Shown piece by piece: positions 6,632-13,833 of a DNA stretch of 14,495 nt. The stretch is from Thermoflexales bacterium (GTDB lineage Bacteria > Chloroflexota > Anaerolineae > Fen-1058). The notes under the pieces are model-generated. The model had not been told where the DNA came from. It saw nothing but the letters and a program-made list of their open reading frames with translations, and searched no databases. The stretch is from positions 1-14,495 of the forward strand of contig JAFGFO010000359.1 of NCBI GenBank assembly GCA_016931085.1, written 5' to 3'. The position numbers were made by a program, and so were the translations under genes. The first letter of the stretch is position 1; every line of letters starts with the position of its first letter.

Positions 6632-6730
6632 GTTACCTCCTTTGAAGATAGCCACAGAGGGCACAGAGAAAATTTTAGGCCGAACTCTCGCAGTTCGGCT
6701 TTGCCGACCCAGTGCCTCCGGCAAAAATTT
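6632..6730. repeat. Intergenic repeat with CACAGAG motifs and a GCCGAACT hairpin; possible minus-strand terminator
   Basis: CCACAGAGGGCACAGAG (6652-6668) is followed by a perfect hairpin, GCCGAACT (6679-6686) / 5-nt loop / AGTTCGGC (6692-6699). Read on the minus strand, the hairpin is followed by CTAAAATTTT, so it could end transcription from the 7375-6731 gene. AGTTCGGCTTTGCCGA here matches AGTTCGGCCTTGCCGA at 8864 with one change, and CCACAGAG is also shared, so the two sites belong to one repeat family. Confidence 0.55.
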
Positions 6731-7375
6731 TTATTTCTTGCCCATGACTTTACTGTACAATCTTTCCTCGTGGACGGGCGTGGCGCGGCGGGTGCTGTAG
6801 GCGTTGATGGCCTGGTCCAAGCGTTGGCTGAAGCCCATCCAATCCTCCACCAACAAGACCAGGCCGGTGCCATTGGGATCGAGTATCAATGGCCCCAACA
6901 GCTTTTTGATCAAGCCGGCCGACAGGGGCAGCTTGTTGAGCTGCACGATGATGGCCGTCTCGCCCCAAAAGGTCTCCAACACGTGTTCGTAGCGTTTCTT
7001 GTAGCTTTCGGGCGGAAAGATTTCGCGCACCATCGAGGGGCGGGTGTCCTTGATGCGCCGGTAAGAGACCGTCAGCGGGAAAAAGAGGGTGCGAATCTGA
7101 AGCGACGCAGGCCGGCACTCGACACAGGCGGCTTTGCTCACCAGCAGCGTGAACATCAAGCGCAGCAGGCCAATGACCAACAGCCCCAGGCTGGACCACA
7201 AGAGCACGTTGAGGGCGGCCGGGTCGGCTTCGTCGCCCAAGAAAAAGCCGGCTGCCAGCCAGCCTCCCAACAGCAGCACGCCCACCACGATCAAGAACTG
7301 GCTCAAGCCCCTGTGGAGCTCGTGATAACGTTTGTAAAGCAGCAGTTGAAAGCGTTTCTTTTGTTTGGCGGCCAT
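6731..7375 (-). CDS. Uncharacterised two-TM protein, possibly with a bacterial PH-like domain
   Basis: A 214-residue protein. A basic N-terminus (KQKKRFQLLLYKRYHELHR) is followed by TM1 (about 26-46) and TM2 (about 55-79), then a soluble domain of about 130 residues. The piece that begins CVECRPASLQIRT and runs through LTVSYRRIKDTRP (84-113) looks like the strand-turn-strand core of membrane-linked bacterial PH domains (DUF304/bPH_2 type), but I hold that only loosely. The ATG at 7375 has GAGAGGAAC before it and fits better than the TTG at 7387. It lies 40 bases after endonuclease III on the same strand, separated by a perfect palindrome. It may be a membrane-scaffold or sensing protein. No enzymatic motif is visible. 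Confidence 0.7.
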   Translation of the reverse strand: MAAKQKKRFQLLLYKRYHELHRGLSQFLIVVGVLLLGGWLAAGFFLGDEADPAALNVLLWSSLGLLVIGLLRLMFTLLVSKAACVECRPASLQIRTLFFPLTVSYRRIKDTRPSMVREIFPPESYKKRYEHVLETFWGETAIIVQLNKLPLSAGLIKKLLGPLILDPNGTGLVLLVEDWMGFSQRLDQAINAYSTRRATPVHEERLYSKVMGKK

Positions 7376-7389
7376 TGTTCCTCTCAAAC

Positions 7390-7424
7390 AAGACCTGACA
7401 GGTTTTTAAAACCTGTCAGGTCTT
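7390..7424. repeat. Perfect 17-bp-arm palindrome AAGACCTGACAGGTTTT
   Basis: The arms 7390-7406 and 7408-7424 are exact inverted copies around a single T. The unit AGACCTGACAGGT is shared with the element at 2943-3006. On the minus strand the arm encodes the last two codons (AAG ACC) and the TGA stop of the endonuclease III gene. The T-run in the centre and the strong stem make it a candidate terminator as well as a mobile repeat. Confidence 0.8.
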
Positions 7425-8078
7425 AAAGTCGCAGCGCGCAGCAAGCGCGCATGCGGCGCACCTGGGCACGCGCGCCACGCACACCCGCCGCCCGTGCGTG
7501 ATCACGTTCAGGTGAAACGGGTAATACCAGACTGGCGGCACCAAGGCTTCCAACAACACGTGCGCCTTTTCGGCCGAGGTCTTGGGGATCAGGCCCAGCC
7601 GCGTGCTCACGCGCTGCACGTGGGTATCCACCGGAAAGGCGGGGCGGTCGAGCGCGAACAGCAAGACGATGGCGGCCGTCTTGGGCCCCACGCCGTCCAT
7701 CGCCGTCAGCCAGGCGCGCGCCTCGTCGACGGGCAAGCCGGCCAGAAAGTCGATGTTCAGCTCGCCGCGCTCGGCCGTGATATGCTGCAAGGCGGCCTTG
7801 ATGTGCCGTCCTTTCTGCTGTGCCAGGCCGGCCGTGCGGATGGCAGCCACGATGTCCGCCACGGGCGCATCGCGCACCTGCTCCCACGCCGGGAAGCGCG
7901 CACGCAGGCTGTCGAAGGCCTTGTCGCGCAGGCTGTCGTTGGTGTTCTGACTCAGGATCGTGCACACCAAGGTGGCGATGGGGTCCATCGCCGCTTGCTC
8001 CGGCTCGCCGTAGCTTTCCAGCAGCCTCCCGTGAATCCAGGCCAGTTTTTCTTCCATCTCAGCCTTGCTCGTGCTCAT
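7416..8078 (-). CDS. nth: Endonuclease III-type DNA glycosylase/AP lyase (HhH-GPD, [4Fe-4S])
   Basis: A 220-residue base-excision repair enzyme that removes oxidised pyrimidines and cuts the abasic site. The helix-hairpin-helix is LTAMDGVGPKTAAIVL (124-139) with catalytic Lys133, and the catalytic aspartate is Asp151 in FPVDTHVQR. The iron-sulfur loop is complete, with cysteines 200, 207, 210 and 216 in the C-X6-C-X2-C-X5-C pattern. LSQNTND (42-48) is the usual substrate-loop stretch, with the common TTD/TND variation. The start ATG lies 34 bases from the -10 box of the divergent AIM24 gene. The last two codons and the stop come from a palindromic repeat, so the true C-terminal end may have been replaced. 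A MutY-like or archaeal-type substrate range is possible, but no MutY C-terminal domain is present. Confidence 0.92.
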   Translation of the reverse strand: MSTSKAEMEEKLAWIHGRLLESYGEPEQAAMDPIATLVCTILSQNTNDSLRDKAFDSLRARFPAWEQVRDAPVADIVAAIRTAGLAQQKGRHIKAALQHITAERGELNIDFLAGLPVDEARAWLTAMDGVGPKTAAIVLLFALDRPAFPVDTHVQRVSTRLGLIPKTSAEKAHVLLEALVPPVWYYPFHLNVITHGRRVCVARVPRCAACALAARCDFKT

Positions 8079-8087
8079 GCCTCTATT

Positions 8088-8117
8088 TTACCACAGCCTG
8101 GACTTTTGTGATATAAT
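8088..8117 (+). promoter_or_regulatory. Sigma70-like promoter for the AIM24 gene
   Basis: TTACCA (8088-8093, four of six consensus bases) and TATAAT (8112-8117, perfect) lie 18 bases apart. A start near 8124 would give a leader of about 30 bases with AAGGAGG before the ATG at 8153. The site lies in the 74-base gap between divergent genes. Confidence 0.7.
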
Positions 8118-8152
8118 GCTGCAATCTAGTAAGCAGTAACAAGGAGGCAAAA

Positions 8153-8836
8153 ATGCGTTACGAAATTCACGGTTCAGTGATGCAGGCGGTTGACGTTCAC
8201 CTGAGCAAAGGCGAATCGATCTTTACCGAGTCAGGCGGCATGGCCTGGATGAGCGGCGATGTGGAGATGAGTACCGGCACCAAGGGCGGCCTGATGGCCG
8301 GCCTGGGCCGGGCGCTGGCGGGCGAGTCGCTCTTTATGACCACCTATACCTGCCAGAGCGCCGAGGGCATGGTCGTGTTCACGCCGGAGGTGCCGGGCAA
8401 GGTGCTCGACATCAAGCTGGCCGAGGGGCAAAGCTTGATCTGCCAGAAGAGCGCGTTCATGTGCGCCGAGTCCTCGGTCAAGCTAGAGATGCACTTTCGC
8501 AAAAAGCTGGGGGCCGGCCTGTTTGGCGGCGAGGGCTTTATCCTGCAAAAGCTCACCGGGCCAGGCACGGTCTTTGTGGAAATCCCCGGTGAGGTGCGTG
8601 ACTATACTCTCCAGGCTGGCCAGACCATGAAGGTTGATCCGGGCTATATTGCGCTGTTCGAGCCTTCCGTCCACTATGACATCGCCATGGTCAAGGGCCT
8701 CAAGAACATCTTTTTCGCCGGCGAGGGGCTGTTCCTGGCCACCCTGACGGGGCCAGGCAAGATCTGGCTGCAAACCCTGCCGCTGTCGAACCTGGCGGCC
8801 AGGCTGGCCCAGTACATGCCAACCAAAGGCGGCTAA
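8153..8836 (+). CDS. AIM24 / TIGR00266 family protein
   Basis: A 227-residue beta-rich cytoplasmic protein of the AIM24 (TIGR00266) family. It shows the repeated pattern of glycine-turn strands: ESIFTESGGMAWMSGDVEM (22-40), FTPEVPGKVLDIKL (about 76-89), GGEGFILQKLTGPGTVFVEI (about 124-143) and GEGLFLATLTGPGKIWLQTL (about 195-214). The two GxGxxxxxLTGPG motifs mark an internal duplication (double-stranded beta-helix halves). The yeast mitochondrial homologue AIM24 helps to organise the inner membrane, while the bacterial role is unknown. The start is firm, with AAGGAGG 6 bases before the ATG and a consensus TATAAT at 8112. A long nested hairpin follows the stop. Confidence 0.92.
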   Translation: MRYEIHGSVMQAVDVHLSKGESIFTESGGMAWMSGDVEMSTGTKGGLMAGLGRALAGESLFMTTYTCQSAEGMVVFTPEVPGKVLDIKLAEGQSLICQKSAFMCAESSVKLEMHFRKKLGAGLFGGEGFILQKLTGPGTVFVEIPGEVRDYTLQAGQTMKVDPGYIALFEPSVHYDIAMVKGLKNIFFAGEGLFLATLTGPGKIWLQTLPLSNLAARLAQYMPTKGG

Positions 8837-8848
8837 CGAAATTCTTGG

Positions 8849-8895
8849 CCACAGAGCCACTCTAGTTCGGCCTTGCCGAACTGATGGCTCTGTGG
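8849..8895. repeat. Nested long hairpin (CCACAGAGCCA...TGGCTCTGTGG)
   Basis: The outer perfect 11-bp arms CCACAGAGCCA (8849-8859) and TGGCTCTGTGG (8885-8895) surround inner perfect 8-bp arms AGTTCGGC (8864-8871) and GCCGAACT (8875-8882) with a CTT loop. This gives an almost continuous stem of about 21 pairs, followed by TTATTTTC. It lies between the AIM24 and thioredoxin-CcdA genes and ends 16 bases before the latter's ATG. It is a terminator or attenuator candidate and a relative of the repeat at 6652-6699. Confidence 0.75.
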
Positions 8896-8911
8896 TTATT
8901 TTCGGAACAGA

Positions 8912-10237
8912 ATGAACAAAGTAACTTTCAGCCGGCTGATCCAGGCCGTGGCCTGGGGCTTGGTTCTTGTGACGAGCCTGGGCCTCGTGGCGCCGGCCGC
9001 CACGGCTCAAACGAACAAGGTCGTCATCTATTTCTTCTGGGGCGATGGCTGCCCCCACTGCGAGGATGCCAAGCCTGTCCTGGAAACCATGGCCCGGCGC
9101 AATCCCCTGGTCGAGCTGCAGAGCTACGAGGTATGGTACGTGCCGGAAAACCAGGCGCTCTTTAAAAAGATGGCCAAAGAGGCTGGCTTTGAGCCGCAGA
9201 GCGTGCCCACCATATTCGTCGGTCAACGCCATTGGATGGGATGGAGCGAGCAAATCAAGCGAGAGGTCGAGGCACAGGTAGCGAACTGCATCAACTCGGG
9301 CTGCCCGGATGCCAGCGGGGAGCCGGCAACACCGGCCAGTGTGATCGACGTGCCCTTTTTCGGCAAGATCGACCTGGCCACACAATCCCTGGCGCTAAGC
9401 ACGGCTTTGATCGCTTTCGTGGACGGCTTCAACCCGTGCTCCATGTGGGTGTTATCCGTCCTGTTGGCCCTGACGCTGCACACCGGCTCGCGCAAAAAGG
9501 TGCTCGTCATCGGGCTGGTCTTTGTGACCGTGACCTCGGCCGTGTACATCTTGTTCATCGCCGGGCTGTTCACCATGTTCACCTTCATCAACTTTATGGG
9601 CTGGGTGCGCGTGGTGGTGGCCCTGATCGCGCTGTTTTTTGCGCTGGTCAATATCAAGGATTACTTTTGGTACAAAGAAGGTCTCTCTTTCACGATTTCC
9701 GACGAGAAAAAGCCCGGCATCTACGCGGGCATTCGCCGCGTCCTCAACGCCGGCGACTCGTTGTGGGGCATGGTCAGCGCCACGGTGGTCCTGTCTGGCG
9801 GGGTATCGCTGGTCGAGTTTTCGTGCACGGCCGGCTTCCCCGTGTTGTGGACGAATCTGCTGGCGGCGCAAAAGGTCACCTCGCTGAACTTTGGGCTGCT
9901 GCTGCTGCTGTACATGGTGATTTACCAGATCGACGAGCTGGCCATCTTTTTGTTCGCCGTTTACACCCTCAAGGCAAACCGCTTGGAAGAAAAGCACGGC
10001 CGCATCCTGAAGCTCATCGGCGGCACGCTGATGCTGACCCTGGCGGCGGTGATGGCCATCGACCCGAGCTTGATGAACAGCGTGGCCAACTCGCTGCTCG
10101 TCTTTGGCATCGCTTTCAGCACGGCGTTGGTGGTGTTGGTGGTGCATCGGAGGGTTCTGCCGAGCTTTGGGGTGTATATCGGCAGCGAGACGCTGCCCAA
10201 GGGACCCCGAAGACGCAAGCTCAGAAAAAGGGGCTAA
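8912..10237 (+). CDS. Exported thioredoxin-like domain fused to a CcdA/DsbD-type transmembrane domain
   Basis: A 441-residue thiol-disulfide protein. The signal peptide is at 1-32 (cleavage near ATA-QT). A thioredoxin fold follows at about 35-125, with active-site CPHC (Cys47 and Cys50) after VVIYFFWGDG and the cis-proline in SVPTIF (Pro99). A linker contains Cys126 and Cys131. The membrane domain (about 155-411) has six or more helices and one cysteine in each half (FNPC176S and EFSC305TAGFP), the pattern of CcdA/DsbD electron carriers. The tail is very basic (PRRRKLRKRG). It should pass electrons from cytoplasmic thioredoxin through the membrane cysteines to the outer CPHC site, for cytochrome c maturation or disulfide repair. 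The ATG at 8912 has only a weak ribosome site (GGAACAGA) but gives an intact signal peptide. Confidence 0.88.
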   Translation: MNKVTFSRLIQAVAWGLVLVTSLGLVAPAATAQTNKVVIYFFWGDGCPHCEDAKPVLETMARRNPLVELQSYEVWYVPENQALFKKMAKEAGFEPQSVPTIFVGQRHWMGWSEQIKREVEAQVANCINSGCPDASGEPATPASVIDVPFFGKIDLATQSLALSTALIAFVDGFNPCSMWVLSVLLALTLHTGSRKKVLVIGLVFVTVTSAVYILFIAGLFTMFTFINFMGWVRVVVALIALFFALVNIKDYFWYKEGLSFTISDEKKPGIYAGIRRVLNAGDSLWGMVSATVVLSGGVSLVEFSCTAGFPVLWTNLLAAQKVTSLNFGLLLLLYMVIYQIDELAIFLFAVYTLKANRLEEKHGRILKLIGGTLMLTLAAVMAIDPSLMNSVANSLLVFGIAFSTALVVLVVHRRVLPSFGVYIGSETLPKGPRRRKLRKRG

Positions 10238-10241
10238 TCAT

Positions 10242-10267
10242 TATGGGCAAGACCGGGCTTGCCCATA
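10242..10267. terminator. Stem-loop after the thioredoxin-CcdA gene
   Basis: A perfect 10-bp stem is formed by TATGGGCAAG (10242-10251) and CTTGCCCATA (10258-10267) with loop ACCGGG, four bases after the stop codon at 10237. There is no T-run. It may act as a 3' end stabiliser, a weak terminator, or another intergenic palindrome. Confidence 0.5.
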
Positions 10268-10304
10268 CAGGGTCCACTTGGTACGCCTAAGCGCAGGACT
10301 GGAT

Positions 10305-10335
10305 GCGTCGGCATGCCCGCCGACGCCAGGAGGAG
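10305..10335 (+). promoter_or_regulatory. Hairpin directly abutting the ribosome site of the propeller gene
   Basis: GCGTCGGC (10305-10312) pairs perfectly with GCCGACGC (10319-10326) around ATGCCC. The stem ends one base before the strong ribosome site AGGAGGAG (10328-10335), which serves the ATG at 10345. The placement could affect ribosome loading or mRNA stability. A chance GC-rich palindrome is the alternative. Confidence 0.45.
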
Positions 10336-10344
10336 TTGTGTGCT

Positions 10345-13300
10345 ATGAAACGGTCTACTGCTTTGGCATGGTTTCTATTGATAGCTCTTGCCATAACAGC
10401 CGTTTACGCCATACTGCAAGCGATTGTGCCCTTCCCGCTGCGCCTGCCCCTACGACCTATAGTAGCCATCTCGCCCCACAACGCCGCCCGGATGACGTTG
10501 TTGGCCCGCTTAGGCCAAGGCCTTACCAACGAAATCGTGTGGTCACCTGATGGCCAACAACTCGTCGTCGCCTCGTCGATTGGCATTCACTTTTACGACG
10601 CCCAGACCTTGCAAGAGACTCGTTTCATTGAGACTAAAACCCAAGTCAGCAGCATAGCCCTATCGCCCGATGGCAAGTGGCTGGCCGCCGCCATAGAGGG
10701 TGAGGTCATCAAGGTGTGGCAAGTCCCCGGATTCCAAGCGCATAGCCTCCCCGAGTACAGTCGTGATGCGGTAACCGTCGCTTTTTCGCCTGACAGCCGG
10801 CTGTTGGCTTTTGTGTCGTACGATGGTGGGCTGGTGTTGTGGAACGTGCTGGGCAGACGCGAACAAGGCGCTATCTACCGGCCAGGGGCCTTGTCTATGA
10901 CCGGGGCGCTTGGTGTGGCCTTCTCGCCGGATGGACAAGTGTTGGCCGTGCTCGTGAGCGGCCCGCCGGGGCTAAACGACGAGGGCGAGAGCATCGAATT
11001 ATGGGAAGTATCCGGCGAGCGCAAAGTACGCACCCTGGCCGGCGCGAGGTACTATTACCGCTCTGTCAACCGCCCCGCCTTCTCACCGGATGGAACGTTG
11101 TTAGCTGCCTTGGGCAAGGGTGGCACAGTCAAGATATGGGAGGTGGCCAGCGGACGCGAGATACATGCTCTCTCAATAAAAAACACCCTTGGGGAGGGGT
11201 GTGTGAGATTTTCACCGGACGGATTACTGCTGGCTACAGGGGCCAGGAGCACACAGCTATGGGACGTGGCCAGTGGGCGCGAGCTGCGTACCCTGACGGG
11301 TAGTGCAGAGAGCCTGTCCTTTTCGCCTGATGGGACATCGCTGGCGGCAGGATCACGGGATGGCGGGGTGACGGTATGGGACGCGACAGCGGCCAGCGGG
11401 CGCGAGCAGCGTGCCCGCACCCGCTATGGCGTGGACAGCCTGGCTTTCTCGCCCAACGGACGATGGCTGGCCTCGGTGTCCGAGTACTATGGCGGGATGA
11501 GGATTTGGGAGCTGACCAGCGGGCGCGAGCTCGATCTCTCGGCCGGGCAAGGCGAGGCCGTCATCGGCATGGCCTTTTCGCCAGACGGAAAACTGCTGGC
11601 TTCAGGGAGGCTGGATGGAGCCATCAAGTTGTGGGACGTCGAGATCTGGAGTGAGCTTGGCCATTTCAGACACAGGCCGACTTCAGAGATGAGCCTGGCT
11701 TTTTCGCCGGACGGCAGGTGGCTGGCTTCAGGGGCAAATGATGGCACGGTGAAGGTATGGGATGCGACAGCAGCCGGCGGGCGCGAGTTACACGCCTTCC
11801 AGGAAAGCTTTTCTGAGGCGGTCATGAGCCTGGCCTTTTCTCCTGATGGAGAGAGGGTGATGGCAGGCTCGTTCGGCGGCGCGGTCAAGGTGTGGGAGGT
11901 GACCGGCGGCCGCCAGGCGCTTCAACTTCCCCACTATGGCGAGAAGATATTGTCGGGCAAGGCCTTTTCGTCGGATGGAACCATGCTGGCTGTGACGACT
12001 GACAATGCGGTGGTTCTGCGGGACATACCGGGCGGGCGTGAATGGCGCACGCTCGCCGAGATCGAGCGGGAGGGGCAAGTCGAATGGCAAAACTGGCTCA
12101 GTGTGGCTTTCTCACCCGACGACAGCTTGGTGGCTGCCGGATCTGAAGGCGGCCTTGTGAAGGTGTGGGAAGTCTCCAGCGGGCGCGAGCTGGCCAACCT
12201 GGCCAGTTCCCATTATTTCTACGTCAATGGCGTGGCCTTCTCGCCCGACGGCAAGCTGTTGGCCTCAAGCCACGGAGACAATGTGGTGCGGCTGTGGGGG
12301 GTGGCAACTCCTGGCCCGGACGATACGCCACCGCCTGTCCCAACCTTGCCAGGTGACGGCCAGACTACTGATCCCGGCCTAAGATGTTGGACGTCTGAGC
12401 CGGTCGCCAGTGTGGAACCCAGTCCTGGTGGAACGTACCAGCTTGCGTTTGCCTCAGATCGGGATGACAACGTGGAAATCTATGTGATGAACGTCCCGAG
12501 TACCCCTGGAAGTGTTGGGGGGACGAATCCAACCCGCCTGACTACCCATTCGGGTATAGATAGATTCCCGACCTGGTCGCCTGATGGGAAATATATTGCT
12601 TTCGATTCCCTGCTCAGCAAGCACCGTATCTATATCATGAACGCCAATGGCGCCAATCTACACCCTTTGGAGTCTCGTCTAGATATGTCTGGTATATTCC
12701 CGGCCTGGTTGCCTGATGCAGAACACGTTGCTTTTGTATCCCCTCTCCCGGGCGGTGGGTGCTACGATCTCTACGCAACAAGCCTTGAGGGAGACATAAC
12801 CTCCTTGGACAACAGCAGGACGTGCAGCGCGATCAACACCTGGTCACCTAATGGAGAGTGTATCGCTTATGTCTCCACTCAGGACGGCAACACCGATATC
12901 TACGTGATGGGCGCCGAGGGAGCACATCCCACTCGCCTGACCACTGACGCGGCGGTAGATGGCAAGCCGGCCTGGTCACCCGACGGAAGGTACATCGCCT
13001 TTGAGTCCAATCGTGACGGCGACTATGAGATCTATGTCATGAACGTCCAAGAGGCTCTGCAGGGCAGCGGCGAAGCAAGTCTCGTGCGCTTGACCGATGA
13101 CCCGGCGGTGGATAGCGGGCCAGCCTGGTCACCTGATGGAAAGTACATTGCCTTCGAGTCGAATCGTGATGGCAACGACGAGGTTTACGTGATGTATGCC
13201 GATGGGGCAACACCAACCCGCCTGACCGAAAACCCGGCGGCTGACTTGTGGCCGGCCTGGTCCCCACTGCTGTATGCCCCTGGTGCATCCACACCCCCTG

Positions 13301-13707
13301 GCAGCGCGCCTGAATCACCCACACCGCCACCAGAAGCAGATTATACAGTCTCCTTCGCCAATCTTCACCGATGTTACGCCTCTGACGCTCAATTTCTCGC
13401 CCATAACACCGGCAGCAAGCCGTTTGTTAGCAAAGTCATTTACATAGACGATTTGACTACCGGCGCTGTTTTAGACCAGGGAGGTACCTCCACAACCTTT
13501 ATGCCGACCCCCGATGACTGCCGCCCCAAATATTATGGCAAGTTCTTGCCCGGTGGCGAGGCATACCTCCCAGCTTACATTGGCGCCCGACCTCCTGTTG
13601 GCCATTTGGCGCAAGCCACAATAGAACTGAATGTGGAATTCACCCACTTGAAGGTGACCAGACTCGTCAAGTTTGTCATTCCCCCTCTGCCCGAGACGCA
13701 GGACTGA
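10345..13707 (+). CDS. Membrane-anchored triple beta-propeller protein (14 WD40 + 6 TolB/PD40 repeats)
   Basis: A 1120-residue protein. An N-terminal signal anchor (KRSTALAWFLLIALAITAVY, 2-21) is followed by 14 WD40-type repeats at about 62-655, each with a form of AFSPDGxxLA and ending in VKVWEV or similar. That count fits two seven-bladed propellers. A proline-rich linker (PPPVPTLPG) joins six PD40/TolB-like repeats at about 696-973 (AWSPDGKYIAFESNRDGN then IYVMN), enough for one six-bladed propeller. After a second Pro/Ser linker comes a domain of about 120 residues (999-1120) with three cysteines, which may be Ig-like and which I do not recognise. It should sit outside the membrane as a binding platform. 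The ATG at 10345 is chosen for the AGGAGGAG site and the clean signal anchor. The frame is open from 10303 but lacks support there. Confidence 0.9.
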   Translation: MKRSTALAWFLLIALAITAVYAILQAIVPFPLRLPLRPIVAISPHNAARMTLLARLGQGLTNEIVWSPDGQQLVVASSIGIHFYDAQTLQETRFIETKTQVSSIALSPDGKWLAAAIEGEVIKVWQVPGFQAHSLPEYSRDAVTVAFSPDSRLLAFVSYDGGLVLWNVLGRREQGAIYRPGALSMTGALGVAFSPDGQVLAVLVSGPPGLNDEGESIELWEVSGERKVRTLAGARYYYRSVNRPAFSPDGTLLAALGKGGTVKIWEVASGREIHALSIKNTLGEGCVRFSPDGLLLATGARSTQLWDVASGRELRTLTGSAESLSFSPDGTSLAAGSRDGGVTVWDATAASGREQRARTRYGVDSLAFSPNGRWLASVSEYYGGMRIWELTSGRELDLSAGQGEAVIGMAFSPDGKLLASGRLDGAIKLWDVEIWSELGHFRHRPTSEMSLAFSPDGRWLASGANDGTVKVWDATAAGGRELHAFQESFSEAVMSLAFSPDGERVMAGSFGGAVKVWEVTGGRQALQLPHYGEKILSGKAFSSDGTMLAVTTDNAVVLRDIPGGREWRTLAEIEREGQVEWQNWLSVAFSPDDSLVAAGSEGGLVKVWEVSSGRELANLASSHYFYVNGVAFSPDGKLLASSHGDNVVRLWGVATPGPDDTPPPVPTLPGDGQTTDPGLRCWTSEPVASVEPSPGGTYQLAFASDRDDNVEIYVMNVPSTPGSVGGTNPTRLTTHSGIDRFPTWSPDGKYIAFDSLLSKHRIYIMNANGANLHPLESRLDMSGIFPAWLPDAEHVAFVSPLPGGGCYDLYATSLEGDITSLDNSRTCSAINTWSPNGECIAYVSTQDGNTDIYVMGAEGAHPTRLTTDAAVDGKPAWSPDGRYIAFESNRDGDYEIYVMNVQEALQGSGEASLVRLTDDPAVDSGPAWSPDGKYIAFESNRDGNDEVYVMYADGATPTRLTENPAADLWPAWSPLLYAPGASTPPGSAPESPTPPPEADYTVSFANLHRCYASDAQFLAHNTGSKPFVSKVIYIDDLTTGAVLDQGGTSTTFMPTPDDCRPKYYGKFLPGGEAYLPAYIGARPPVGHLAQATIELNVEFTHLKVTRLVKFVIPPLPETQD

Positions 13708-13737
13708 GCTCTGATGGCACAGGCCAGGGCGCTACAG

Positions 13738-13758
13738 GGCTACATCCTCAGCGTAGCC
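13738..13758. terminator. Short stem-loop after the propeller gene
   Basis: GGCTAC (13738-13743) can pair with GTAGCC (13753-13758) over a 9-nt loop, 30 bases after the stop codon. The stem is short and no T-run follows, so this is a weak terminator candidate only. Confidence 0.25.
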
Positions 13759-13768
13759 GTATGACTGT

Positions 13769-13797
13769 TTGGTGGGAGTTCAGTATAGTGATATAAT
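13769..13797 (+). promoter_or_regulatory. Sigma70-like promoter for the DUF2442-DUF4160 pair
   Basis: TTGGTG (13769-13774, three of six bases) and TATAAT (13792-13797, perfect) are spaced by 17 bases. The transcript would begin near 13804, about 30 bases before the ATG at 13834, with GAGGAGG as ribosome site. The pair therefore seems to have its own promoter, independent of the propeller gene. Confidence 0.65.
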
Positions 13798-13833
13798 AAT
13801 CATGGGTCTTGGTATCTTTTCGAGGAGGTACTA

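Noticed and set aside
6632..6724. N-terminal extension of the aldo/keto reductase to 6724
   Set aside because: A consensus ribosome site lies directly before the ATG at 6631, family members start there, and the extension translates a repeat.
5945..7426. Open frame of 493 codons on the plus strand
   Set aside because: It is antisense to the aldo/keto reductase and the two-TM protein, runs through an intergenic repeat, has skewed composition and no plausible start signal.
8483..9385. Minus-strand frame of 300 codons across the AIM24 and thioredoxin genes
   Set aside because: It crosses the end of one real gene, an intergenic hairpin and the start of another, with no ribosome site or family pattern.
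9232..10290. Overlapping plus-strand frame of 352 codons inside the thioredoxin-CcdA gene
   Set aside because: The real frame has a signal peptide, CPHC site and membrane segments. The other frame is a Gly/Arg/His-rich shadow.
10531..12310. Regular spacing of similar DNA units, considered as a CRISPR or satellite array
   Set aside because: The units are about 100-130 bp, diverge strongly and keep one reading frame with WD40 motifs, so they are coding repeats.
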